This document shows, piece by piece, positions 14,501 to 18,970 of a stretch of DNA of 22,500 nt (its first letter is position 1; every line of letters begins with the position of its first letter). Source of the stretch: Prorocentrum cordatum (taxonomy: Eukaryota > Sar > Dinophyceae > Prorocentrales > Prorocentraceae); contig CAUYUJ010014609.1 in NCBI GenBank assembly GCA_963575745.1, forward strand, positions 290,001-312,500. The letters are read 5' to 3'. Both the position numbers and the translations under genes were made by a program. The notes beneath the pieces are model-generated. The model was not told the DNA's origin. It saw only the letters and a program-made list of their open reading frames with translations, and ran no database searches.

Positions 14501-15641
14501 ACGTGGTTTAGTGAAAACGACCTGAGGCCCAAACCTGGCGGGCGCAAGCCTGGAACATAACGGCCACGGCGCCCTCTCGAGAACCGAAAACGGACAATTC
14601 ACTAATCGACGCGTCACTCTTGGGGGTTCTGCCCACCCCCGACTTTCACCGTCTCCGAAAAAATATCTTGAAAATTGAAGCGCAAAAAGCACGGCGACCG
14701 GCAACAGCAACAACAACGGCTTCAGGCTTGGAACCGGAGCCGGAACTTGTAAAAAACGGCGACGGAACCGGTGCAAAAAACGGCGTCGGGACTGGCAAAA
14801 AAAAGCGCAAAAAGGAACCGGTAAAAAAACGGCCCTGTCGTTACCAGGGCCCACTCAGGTCTGGGTCTCCTTCCTTCTCCGACTCCTGCGCAACGTCCAG
14901 CAAGGCCTCGGCATAGCTCCGCGACCGGCGCAGCACCAGCGGCGCGCCCAGGAGGGCGAGGCCCGCGGCGAGCGACCGCAGCGCCTCGCGGAGCCAGACC
15001 TGCGCCGCGCGCCCGGGGCTGTGGTCGCCGTCCTTCGGAGGCGAGCGAGGGGGAGAAGTGGTGATGGGCCTGGTTTCCACCACCACCAGCATATTGGGGT
15101 GGAGGGGGTAAGGAGGAGGACGATGAGGAGGAGAACGAAGAAGAGGAGGCGGAGGAGGAGGAGGAGGACCCCCTCCCCCTCCAACTTATGGTGGAGGTGG
15201 AGGAAAACAAGCCCATCAAGTGGGAAGGAGAAGGCCCTCTCAGAAGGCGGCGGGACTTCTCAGAAGCCCTCGCGCCTCCTGGGAGAACTGTCCTGCGTCT
15301 TCGGGGAGGGCCTCGCCCACTCCCCAGAGGCCAGGGGACTTCCGAGACATCTGGGAAGGCCTTCTCGTTCTCCCTTCCCCCCTTCGGGGATGGACAGACC
15401 CCCCTTTAAAAGAACGTGGTTCAGTGAAAACGACCTGAGGCCCAAACCTGGCGGGCGCAAGCCTGGAAAATAACGGCCACGGCGCCCTCTCGAGAACCGA
15501 AAACGAACAACTCACTAATCGACGTGTCACTGTTGGGGGTTCTGTCCAGCCCCGACCCCCTGGACTCGCCGCCGAGTCCTCCTCCGGAGCCCACACGAAC
15601 ACGGGCACCACGGCGCCGTGCCTCCCGCGGAGAGTCAGGCG
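4400..15641 (-). CDS. Cryptochrome/photolyase-family gene, split gene model (5' partial)
   Basis: Five separated minus-strand segments, in the right order and orientation, read as successive parts of one DNA photolyase/cryptochrome: 15641-15579, 15032-14886, 12010-11867, 7885-7777 and 5564-4400. Members of this family bind FAD and use blue/UV-A light to repair pyrimidine dimers or to signal. Together the segments give about 540 residues, close to the family's usual 450-600. The inferred introns are about 0.55, 2.9, 4.0 and 2.2 kb and are filled with repeats. Two parts are missing: the first beta strand with its Arg/Asp-rich loop, which should lie above 15641, and the short stretch that normally reads like VFTPF between exons 3 and 4. 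The exon order is seen directly. The exact splice sites and the claim of a single transcript are inferred. A decayed pseudogene is possible, but no stop or frameshift interrupts the recognisable segments. Confidence 0.82.
5577..6136. repeat. Inverted-repeat family A, two ends about 560 bp apart
   Basis: The left end (5577-5606) reads AGGTCCGCGCGGA, TTCTCGGATCGGC. The right end (about 6094-6136) is its complement: AGCGCCGACC, GAGAGAAGTCCGCGCGGACCT. A second left-type segment (TTCTTGGATCGGCGCCGG) lies at about 6015, so this may be a composite of a half element and a full one. Family C copy 1 (5810-5987) sits inside. The left end stops about 10 bp from the likely acceptor of the FAD-domain exon. 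Confidence 0.75.
5810..5987. mobile_element. MITE-like element, family C, copy 1
   Basis: It has terminal inverted repeats of about 33 bp. The left end is GTCGGGCCTGTCCCCCTACA then GGGGGATTTTCGA, and the right end is its near-exact complement. The interior is AT-rich and non-coding. TTAT lies on the left and TTAA on the right. The length of 178 bp matches copy 2. It is a small non-autonomous DNA transposon by structure. Confidence 0.85.
6154..6294. mobile_element. MITE-like element, family C, copy 3 (diverged)
   Basis: It begins GTCGGGCATGTCCCCCTACA and ends with the complementary CTCC-CCAGCAGAGGGGCACGCCCGA. TTA lies just outside each end. The interior is shorter (141 bp in all) but shares words such as TAGTCCC and GACTATTTT with the other copies. 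Confidence 0.75.
6297..6887. other. Intronic stretch, no gene recognised
   Basis: GC-rich sequence with several runs of seven to ten G. A weak relative of repeat F may lie at about 6410-6480. Frames on both strands carry no family motif. By the gene model it lies in intron 4. Confidence 0.5.
6888..7170 (+). repeat. Dispersed repeat F, copy with an internal microsatellite
   Basis: The left part (AAAAAGATACCGATACCGC) and the right part (GGTGCGTCCCGAC, CCAGCCGTGGCGACGAGG, CCTCCCAGGAGGCCC, GCGAAAACG) match 11350-11475 in order. About 90 bp of CTC/CCT/ACC triplets (6946-7035) replace the roughly 27 bp present there. Confidence 0.8.
7369..7530 (+). repeat. Dispersed repeat I, copy 1
   Basis: It matches 10711-10872 in the same orientation. 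Shared blocks are GGTCAGGAGGG-like, GGGGTCT-TTT-CTGCAGACGTG, ACC-CACCGCC, ATCCCTGA, GACGGGG and GTGAGGTCACGTC. No terminal inverted repeats were seen. Confidence 0.8.
7537..7695. mobile_element. MITE-like element, family C, copy 4 (diverged)
   Basis: The left end is GTCGGGCATGTCCTCCTACA. The degraded complementary right end (CCCCCTCCAGCAAGACGTGC) finishes near 7695. It lies immediately downstream, in the direction of transcription, of the photolyase linker exon, so the start of intron 4 is close to its edge. Confidence 0.65.
7777..7885 (-). CDS. Photolyase exon: linker between antenna and FAD domains
   Basis: The frame reads ACQAAGAPRRPLPAP then ARLRAPAVRP and SSAALEALGLE. This is the usual photolyase interdomain pattern: an Ala-Cys helix end, a Pro-rich linker, then a Leu-Gly-Leu motif. 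It follows the expected position of the missing VFTPF-like stretch and precedes the FAD domain. An AG acceptor at 7887-7886 fits the start. The 3' end is uncertain: a GC donor directly after the LGLE codons is possible, or the exon may run on through the open GC-rich frame to about 7700. A family C element lies on each side (7537-7695 and 7922-8081), the nearer one about 35 bp from the acceptor. The segment is short and Pro/Ala rich, so the call rests on gene order as well as sequence. Confidence 0.66.
7922..8081. mobile_element. MITE-like element, family C, copy 5
   Basis: The left end is GTCGGGCATGTGCTCCTACA and the right end is CTCCTCCTGTAGAGGGACAG followed by GCCCGAC. It is 160 bp long. 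It lies in intron 3, about 35 bp from the acceptor of the linker exon. Confidence 0.78.
8085..8203. repeat. Inverted-repeat family D, diverged copy
   Basis: The left end CACCCTACCCCTGAGATTG pairs imperfectly with the right end CTAGGGGTAGGGACATG, followed by GGGCTGG. The interior carries ACAATCTTAGGGATG as in the copy at 9597. Confidence 0.6.
8270..8474. repeat. Inverted repeat with nested GATGCATCG words
   Basis: GGCCTCCCCCAGGTGGGG then TCCGAGCAG on the left is complementary to CTGCTCGGACCCCCTGTGGG then AGGCC on the right. Pairing continues inward through GAGGATCGC. The loop region holds repeated GCCGATGCATCGCCG and GATGCATCGGCG words that can form smaller stems. Confidence 0.75.
8618..8656. 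repeat. TACA tetranucleotide microsatellite
   Basis: A short TATA-like run is followed by about six TACA units, ending in ATGG. Confidence 0.92.
8696..8898. repeat. Imperfect inverted repeat, about 200 bp
   Basis: The outer ends (CAGCGGATTT and AAATCCGCTCTG) are complementary. An inner pair, CATGAATTTCACGCG (8762) and CGCGCGAAATTCATG (8811), is nearly exact. The parts between them pair only partly, so this is either an old element or a chance arrangement. Confidence 0.5.
8923..9114. mobile_element. MITE-like element, family A, copy 2
   Basis: The outer arms CTTTGGGAGAAGCAAGAACT then GC and GCAGTTCTTCCGCCTCCCAA then GG are complementary. The inner arms are AATCGGCGCTGGG and CCAGCGCCGAT, with CCGCGCGGA on the right. 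The GC-rich centre has GGCGGCGCC-type blocks. It is 192 bp long and lies in intron 3. Confidence 0.75.
9365..9542. mobile_element. MITE-like element, family C, copy 2 (best preserved)
   Basis: This 178-bp element has near-perfect terminal inverted repeats (GTCGGGCGTGTCCCCCTACA on the left). It is flanked by TTAA on both sides (9361-9364 and 9543-9546). The interior is AT-rich and shares ATTTTTGGATT and CCCAAA words with copy 1. TTAA on both sides is what a piggyBac-type target duplication would leave, though the element could also carry part of the TTAA itself. Confidence 0.87.
9597..9748. mobile_element. MITE-like element, family D, copy 1
   Basis: The terminal inverted repeats are CCAGCCTGGAACATATCCCT then ATCCCTA on the left, and the complement of CCAGCCTCGAACGTATCCCT then ATCCCTAAGA on the right. 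Two inner words, CAATCTTAGGGAT and ATCCCTAAGATTG, pair with each other. It is 152 bp long and non-coding. Confidence 0.83.
9749..10257. other. Intronic stretch, no gene recognised
   Basis: Frames of up to about 165 codons on both strands show no family motif. A short minus-strand string near 10100 reads GHVFT, slightly like the missing photolyase segment, but a stop lies directly before it. Confidence 0.5.
10258..10480. repeat. Degenerate GAATCGG-type low-complexity tract
   Basis: Words such as TCGAATCGA, GGATCGGCA, GTCGAATCGG, CCGAACCG and CCGAATCGG recur at irregular short spacing over about 220 bp. This is a decayed tandem array, not a coding region. Confidence 0.6.
10711..10872 (+). repeat. 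Dispersed repeat I, copy 2
   Basis: The partner of 7369-7530, with the same block order and orientation. The block CTGCAGACGTG at about 10777 and GTGAGGTCACGTC at about 10840 are the clearest matches. Confidence 0.8.
11149..11330 (+). repeat. Dispersed repeat G, copy 2
   Basis: The partner of 591-760. TGCAGGATCCTGCA at its centre is a perfect palindrome. It ends at the same GAGGCTCCCGA block and is followed directly by repeat F. Confidence 0.8.
11334..11650 (+). repeat. Dispersed repeat F, two tandem copies
   Basis: The first copy (about 11334-11500) and second copy (about 11505-11650) share TTCTGACCAGA/TTCTGACAAGA, TTCCGAGGC-AATCCAGCGG, GGCGACGA/GGCGACAA, AGGAGGCCC, GAAAACGGGC and GGTACCTTT. 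Both are in the same orientation. Confidence 0.8.
11706..11812. repeat. GGA microsatellite
   Basis: A purine tract on the plus strand (GGA, GAA and GAG with GTC interruptions), lying just inside intron 3 after the exon at 11867-12010. The opposite strand is pyrimidine. Confidence 0.93.
11867..12010 (-). CDS. Photolyase exon: end of the antenna-domain Rossmann fold
   Basis: The 48 codons include EVGAGSVHFGRRYEALCEQ, RTVERLRARGVEAHGHPG and YLLYEPGA. They match the photolyase segment with a beta strand carrying a (N/G)RRYE motif, a helix of the type RRVxxxLRxxGV, and the LLYEP turn. This part packs against the antenna chromophore and leads to the interdomain linker. The upstream boundary fits an acceptor reading CAAAG before GAGGTG. 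Joined to the previous exon it gives AQ-EVGAGSVHF in frame. The downstream boundary fits a GT donor after GCA at 11867, or a GC donor a few bases earlier. Beyond the boundary at 11812-11706 the sequence becomes a GGA tract. Codon use is strongly GC-ending, unlike the surrounding repeats. Confidence 0.85.
12050..12410. mobile_element. Nested element: family A core and family B inside outer inverted repeats
   Basis: The outer arms lie at 12060-12097 (CCTAGGGGAACAAAC, GGCATAAGCATAAAAACTCG) and 12362-12399 (the complement). Inside is a nearly perfect family A hairpin at about 12094-12230, whose arms start ACTCGGAGGTCCGCGCGGAT and continue TTCTCGGATCGGCGCTGGG. Family B follows at 12239-12363. The composite ends about 50 bp from the acceptor of the exon at 11867-12010. 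Confidence 0.82.
12239..12363. mobile_element. MITE-like element, family B, copy 1
   Basis: The ends GCCATCGCTCGGACGT and ACGTCCGAGCGATGCC are inverted repeats with one mismatch. The interior shares TTTCGTGCGTG-TTTTTTCGC, GATCAAGGATG/GGTCCAGGATG and TCCTCG words with the copy at 16139. It is 125 bp long. Confidence 0.83.
12400..12525 (-). repeat. Dispersed repeat F, inverted copy
   Basis: The reverse complement reads CCGGGGTGCGCTCGGACCAG, GGGGCGAGTCCA, GGCGACGAGGG and CTCCCGGGAGGCCCC, matching the block order at 7040 and 11390. It joins directly to the exon-3-like fragment at 12526-12566. Confidence 0.7.
12526..12566 (-). pseudogene. Photolyase exon 3-like 41-bp fragment, copy 1
   Basis: The minus strand matches the start of the photolyase exon at 12012-11972 at 36 of 41 bases by eye, beginning AGGAGGTGGGCGCC and ending GGGCGCCACTGC. 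Its translation would be VGASGVHSGRHC where the exon has VGAGSVHFGRRY. It is embedded between repeats F and H, not in a usable exon. Confidence 0.65.
12590..12735 (-). repeat. Dispersed repeat H, inverted copy
   Basis: The reverse complement matches 13885-14020 closely: ACCATTCC, ACCGGCTTTTCATCCTGA, TTTTGACGGTCCCGAGCCCC, AGTAAGGGCCCCCAGAGG, CAGCAGTGAAA and ACCTCCCGTCCTGATTTTGT. The two copies are in opposite orientation about 1.2 kb apart. Confidence 0.88.
12868..13225. mobile_element. Foldback hairpin element, arms about 165 bp
   Basis: The left arm (12868-13037) and right arm (13063-13225) are reverse complements over almost their full length. Examples are CCATGCCAAGAAACACCCTG with CAGGGTATTTCTTGGCATGG, and GGGTCTCAGG-TTGGGTTTCT with its complement. 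The loop is about 25 bp (13038-13062). The arms have a modest number of mismatches. No open frame of note lies inside. The element lies in intron 2. Confidence 0.92.
13236..13422. mobile_element. MITE-like element, family A, copy 4 (diverged)
   Basis: The arms are AAAGACCGCATTCGCACAAA, CTCCGCGCTGATTTC, CTGCGCTGGA on the left, and the complement-like AAGTGCCGAGCC, GAAACCCGCGTGC, CGTATGCAGTCTTT on the right. The centre has the family's C-run, GCGCC blocks and G-run. It begins about 10 bp after the foldback element. Confidence 0.72.
13466..13642. mobile_element. MITE-like element, family A, copy 5
   Basis: The inner arms CCTTTGGCGCTCCGCGCGGA plus CTTCTT-GATC are nearly perfect inverses (about 13488-13513 and 13595-13624). 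The outer arms include CTATCAACACAAA and TTTATGCTGATG. The words TTTGTCGGACGGGGCT lie on both sides (13420 and 13641), an apparent flanking direct repeat. Confidence 0.8.
13684..13725. repeat. Tandem palindromes
   Basis: GAGCGTTCCGGAACGCTC (13684-13701) is a perfect 18-bp palindrome. TCGGAGCGTTC, CA, GAACGCTCCGA follows directly, with 11-bp arms. The four half-sites share GAGCGTTC. Confidence 0.9.
13885..14020 (+). repeat. Dispersed repeat H, copy 3
   Basis: The plus-strand partner of the inverted copy at 12590-12735. It leads through GCTCGAGGGACTCTGG into the exon-3-like fragment at 14041, so repeat H, fragment and repeat F form the same block order in both places. Confidence 0.88.
14041..14081 (+). 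pseudogene. Photolyase exon 3-like 41-bp fragment, copy 2
   Basis: This matches the photolyase exon 3 start (minus strand 12012-11972) at 37 of 41 bases by eye, from AGGAGGTGGGCGCC to TGGGCGCCGCTAC. Its translation would be VGANNVHSGRRY. It lies on the strand opposite to the gene, between repeats H and F. Confidence 0.68.
14086..14150 (+). repeat. Dispersed repeat F, partial copy
   Basis: It reads GGATGCGGTCTGCGCAAAAT, TCCGGGGCTAATCCAGCAGT, GGCGACTCGGGC. It matches the centre of repeat F and is followed by unrelated sequence. Confidence 0.65.
14471..14642. mobile_element. MITE-like element, family E, copy 1
   Basis: The ends TCGGGGCTGGACAGACCCCC and GGGGGTTCTGCCCACCCCCG then A are inverted repeats. 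The 172-bp element matches 15384-15555 almost throughout, including ACGTGGTTTAGTGAAAACGA, CCTGGCGGGCGCAAGCCTGG and CTCTCGAGAACCGAAAACG. It lies in intron 2. Confidence 0.9.
14690..14835. repeat. Degenerate GGAACCGG / AAAAAACGGC tract
   Basis: Words GGAACCGGAGCCGGAAC and AAAAAACGGCG recur over about 145 bp. This is a low-complexity decayed tandem array immediately downstream of the photolyase exon at 14886-15032. Confidence 0.6.
14886..15032 (-). CDS. Photolyase exon: antenna-domain helix and beta strand
   Basis: The 49 codons include DGDHSPGRAAQVWLREALRS, LAAGLALLGAPLVLRRS and YAEALLDVAQ. They match the family pattern SPGxAxxWWLxxSLxxLxxxL, xxxGxxLVLRRG and xxLLxLAxE. This is the conserved antenna-domain helix, the strand with the LVLRR motif and the following helix. 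An AG acceptor lies at 15034-15033. Joining to the previous exon gives the expected PEE-DGD sequence. The open frame runs on past 14886 to a TAA near 14838, but those residues do not look like the family, so the exon probably ends after the AQ codons with GAGTCG as the first intron bases. Confidence 0.85.
15110..15186. repeat. GGA microsatellite
   Basis: A purine-rich triplet tract (GGA, GAA, CGA), ending in a C-run. It lies in intron 1, upstream of the exon at 15032. Confidence 0.9.
15384..15555. mobile_element. MITE-like element, family E, copy 2, beside exon 1
   Basis: The ends TCGGGGATGGACAGACCCCC and GGGGGTTCTGTCCAGCCCCG then A are inverted repeats. It is 172 bp, the same length as copy 1. 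On the gene strand its first base lies 24 bp inside intron 1. It makes up about a third of that 546-bp intron. Confidence 0.9.
15579..15641 (-). CDS. Photolyase exon: N-terminal VVPVFVWAPEE strand
   Basis: The 21 codons read RLTLRGRHGAVVPVFVWAPEE. GAVVPVFVWAPEE is the second core strand of the photolyase antenna domain (family pattern: VVPVFVxxPEE). An AG acceptor at 15643-15642 fits the 5' end. The 3' end fits GAGGAG before GACTCG, so the intron would begin with GA, or with GT a little further on. A family E inverted-repeat element (15384-15555) starts about 24 bp inside the intron. The preceding strand with the W(F/L)RxDLR motif was not found on either strand up to the satellite. The true first exon is therefore upstream or unrecognised. 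Confidence 0.77.
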
Positions 15642-15716
15642 CTGCAGTCTCTGCCACGCCGAGCGGCGTCGTCTAACTTCTCGGGACCAGGGAAACACCA
15701 CAGGTGCGGGCAATGT

Positions 15717-15892
15717 CTATATCCACACCCAGTGCGTCTTGGAGTTTCGGACTCTCCTCCCAAGAAACATGAGGCGCACTGGATATGGATCATACTCTGC
15801 CTCCGAAGAGGCCAGATGTTTGTCCATATCCAGTGCGCCTCGGCCTTGCGGCGCCCCTTCCCAGAGAGTCCAAGACGCACCGGATATGGATA
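15717..15892. repeat. Four alternating copies of a GCACTGGATATGGA motif
   Basis: An outer inverted pair lies at about 15720-15741 (TATCCACACCCAGTGCGTCT then TGGA) and 15868-15892 (its complement). An inner pair is exact over 19 bp: GAGGCGCACTGGATATGGA (15771-15789) and its complement (15823-15841). The arrangement is two nested stems, with the motif alternating in orientation about every 45-55 bp. Confidence 0.85.
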
Positions 15893-15984
15893 CAAAGATT
15901 GCCCGCCACAGGGTGACCCGGCTCGGAGATAGGAGCGCGAGAATGATGCCCTGGCTCATGAGTCCGCTCCGGGATCTCCAGAAT

Positions 15985-16080
15985 CTAGCCTTGGCGGCGC
16001 AGCCGGGGCGGAACCTCAGGGATGCCGCCGATGCGGCGTGCGAGTTCTCCTAGCATCTCCAAGAGATTGGCGGAATCTAA
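15985..16080 (-). other. Possible short exon, unrecognised
   Basis: The minus strand reads NLLEMLGELARRIGGIPEV then PPRLRRQG and a stop. The hydrophobic pattern is that of an amphipathic helix, and the sequence is not part of any repeat found here. It does not match the missing photolyase N-terminus. It could be chance. Confidence 0.25.
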
Positions 16081-16138
16081 AAGATTCCAAAAACGTTCTC
16101 TGGCTTCTCTCGGGGGGGGGGGGTTCGGGGGTGGCCTT

Positions 16139-16261
16139 GCCATCGCTCGGACGTCCATTTCCCGTGCATTTGTCGTTTTCGTGCGTGTTTTTTTCGCTCG
16201 ATGGTCCAGGATGGTCCTCGAGGGTTCTCGCCGAGAAAAATGCACACGTCCGAGCGATGCC
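16139..16261. mobile_element. MITE-like element, family B, copy 2
   Basis: It has the same ends as copy 1 (GCCATCGCTCGGACGT and ACGTCCGAGCGATGCC) and 123 bp with a similar interior. Here it stands alone, not inside a family A composite, which shows that family B is an independent unit. Confidence 0.84.
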
Positions 16262-16346
16262 AGGTGGCTCTGCCAGGGTCGGGGAGCGGGAGGGGGGGGC
16301 GGTCCCCAGAAGTCCTGGGCCCTGGGGGAGGGGGGTCGAAATTGAA

Positions 16347-16508
16347 GGGGCCCTGGGACACACAAATAAATACACACAAATAGAAGGATTCTCTATATTT
16401 TCCCATATTTTCGGGGTTTCTGTCTTTCCCCCCACTTCCCATATTTTCACACATGTTCGAGGGAATCGACGATTAATTGTGTCTGTGTATTTTTCTCCTC
16501 CTGAGAAA
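16347..16508 (+). repeat. AT-rich repeat J, copy 1
   Basis: It matches 16728-16884: GGGGCCCTG, GACACACAAATAAATACACA, CATATTTTC, GGAATCGACGATTAATTGTG and TCTGTGT. ACACAAATAAATACACACAA on the left is roughly complementary to TTGTGTCTGTGT on the right, suggesting weak terminal inverted repeats. Confidence 0.88.
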
Positions 16509-16727
16509 TGAGGGGGAGGTTTCCCCGATTGGCCCAGGCCCTCTTAGGGAAGGCCCAGGGCCTCTTCGGCCACCCACGATCGCGGAGCGATCGGGCGAAG
16601 CTGTCCAAGACGGCCTCCAGTCGGCAGAGAAAGCGCCGAAGACGTCCAAGGAGGCCTCCAAGAGCACACCCAAGAGGGCCCAAATCGGCAAGTTCCCTTC
16701 GGGAAACGTGCATGTTCAGAATATCTG

Positions 16728-16884
16728 AAGGGGCCCTGTGACACACAAATAAATACACACAAATAAAAAGAATCCCCATATTTTCCCATATGTTCTGGGC
16801 TTCTGTCCACTGCCCATATTTTCCTATATTTTCTGCGGAATCGACGATTAATTGTGTCTGTGTGTTTATTCTCCGCCTGAATAT
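16728..16884 (+). repeat. AT-rich repeat J, copy 2, inside the satellite edge
   Basis: The partner of 16347-16508. Satellite-type units (CCAAGACGGCCTCCA) occur before it (from about 16600) and after it (from about 16905), so it seems to have inserted into the array. Confidence 0.85.
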
Positions 16885-18673
16885 CCACTTCTTGGCCTTC
16901 ACGGCGTCCAAGACTGCCCAAGGGGACCAACGACCGCCCCAAGACAGCCCCACAGGCCCCCAAGAGGGCCCCAGGACGGCCCAAGAGACCCCAAGACGGC
17001 CCAAGAAGCGCCCACGACGGCCCAACAGAGCCCCAAAATGGTCCCAAGAGGGGCCCAAAAAGGGGAGCTCGAGCCTTCCGCCCCAAGATCCACCCAGGAG
17101 TCCCCAACAGGCCCCCAAATGGCTCCAAGAGGCTTCCCAGAGGCCCCCAAGACGCCCCGACAGGTCCCAAAACGGGCCAAATTAGCTTTCAAAACTAGCT
17201 CCAAGAGGCCCCCGAGAAGCCATAACCCAGGCACGGTGGCGGGATGCGCCGAAGGCAGTTAGATCCGGCGCCCTCTGTCGATTCATCGCAGGGGTGCCTG
17301 GCGTGCCAAATCCTCTCGGTTTTGGTTTTGGTTCTTTTTCCAAAAGAACTCCCCCTGGGTCTCCGGCGCGTCCCGCCGGGGTCCCGGGAAGGATCTCAAA
17401 ACCTGGTTGCAAAGGTTTTCCCTGCTCCAGACGGCTCCAAGACGGCCCAAGATGGTCTCTAAGATGCATCCAAGACGGCCGAGATGGCCTCCAAGACGGC
17501 GAAGAAGGCTCCAAGATGCCTCCCAGACGGCAAAAGATGCACCCAAGACGGCATAAGACGGCCTCAAGCTGGCCCAAGATGGCCCAAGATGGCCCCGAAG
17601 AGGCCTCCAAGAGGTCCTCCAGGAGGGCCCGAAGAGGCCCAAATCATTGGGTTTTCGACAATGTTTGGAATTTGCTTCTTCTCGGCCTTCCGACGGCTCA
17701 AGACAAGCCAAGAGGCCCCCAAGATCGCCCAAGAGGCCCCCAAGAGGGCCCCATGACGGCCCAAGTGGCCTCCAAGACGGCCCCAAGAGGGCCCCAAGAC
17801 GGCCCAAGAGGCCTTCAACACGCACAATATGGCCTCCAAGACGCCCAAGATGGCCTCCAAGACGGCCCCGAAGCGCCCCAAGAGGGCCCCAAGCCGGCCC
17901 AGAAAGGCCCCCAAGACGGCTCCCGGCAGCGTGAGACGTGGCAAGAACCCACCATGATGGCCGAAGTTGGCTCGAAGCTGGCCCAAGACGGCCCAAGAGG
18001 CCCCCAAGAGGACCTCCAGGAAGGCCAGAAGAGGCCAAACGCATTGATTTTCCTAAGGCGTTTGGCGGATTTTGACATTTGCTTCTTTCGGCCTTCTGAC
18101 GGCCCGAGACGGCCCAAGAGTCGCCAAAGATCGCCGAAAATTCGCCCAAGAGGCCTCCAAGATGGCCCCAGAACGGCCCAAGAGGGCCCCAAGACGGCCC
18201 CAAGAGGCCCCCACGACGGCACAGGAGGCCTTTGAGACGCCCAAAATGGCCTCCAAGACGGCCATGGAGCATTCCAAGAGGGCCCCAAGTCGGCCCAGAA
18301 AGGCCCCCCAAACGGCATCCGACGGCGTCAGACGGACCAGGAGCCCACCAAGACGGCCGAAGCTGGCCCTAAGATGGCCCAAGACGGCCCAAGAGGCCTC
18401 GAAGAGGGCCTCCAGGAAAGCCCGAAAAGGACAAATTGTGAAGGGTTGTGGCATTTGCTATGTTTCTGCCTTCCGACGGCCCGAGGCGGCCCAAGTGCCC
18501 CCAAAGATCGCCCAGGAGGCCCAGGACACGGCCCCAAGAGGCCCCCAAGACGGCCCAAGAGGCCTCCAAGACGCTCAAGATGGCCTCCCAGACGGCCCAA
18601 GAGCCCTCCAGCGTCCTCCAAGAAGGCCTGAAAGGGTCAAAATGGCCTCCAGACGGCCAAGATGACCTTCAAG

Positions 18674-18970
18674 ATGCCCACGTGTTCCCCGAAGGCTTTC
18701 CAAACCGATTCGGAGAAGACATGGTCCGATAGCTTGGCAGGTCTGGCCTCAACGTTCGGCCAGATAGGCGCTTCCAAAAAGGCAGTGGGCGGCGGTGATT
18801 CGCCGTAGGCGTCTTCGATCCGCCGCCCCCTTGTGCCTTATCACAGAGGTGCCTGGCGTGCTGGATCCTATCGGTTTTGGTATTGGTTCTTTCACCCCCC
18901 CAACAAAAACCTCCCCCTTGGGCTCTGGCGCGTTCCGCCGGCCACCCGGAAAGGCTCTCAAGGAGCTCAA
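18674..18970. repeat. Satellite junction segment, copy at 18.7 kb
   Basis: Non-unit sequence of about 300 bp that recurs at 20234-20480 and partly at 17215-17400 and 21538-21690. It holds GATGCCCACGTGTTCCCCGA, CCGATAGCTTGGC, GGGCGGCGGTGATTCGCCGT, and CGATCCGCCGCCC. GGGCGGCGG and CCGCCGCCC form a perfect 9-bp stem. Confidence 0.88.
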
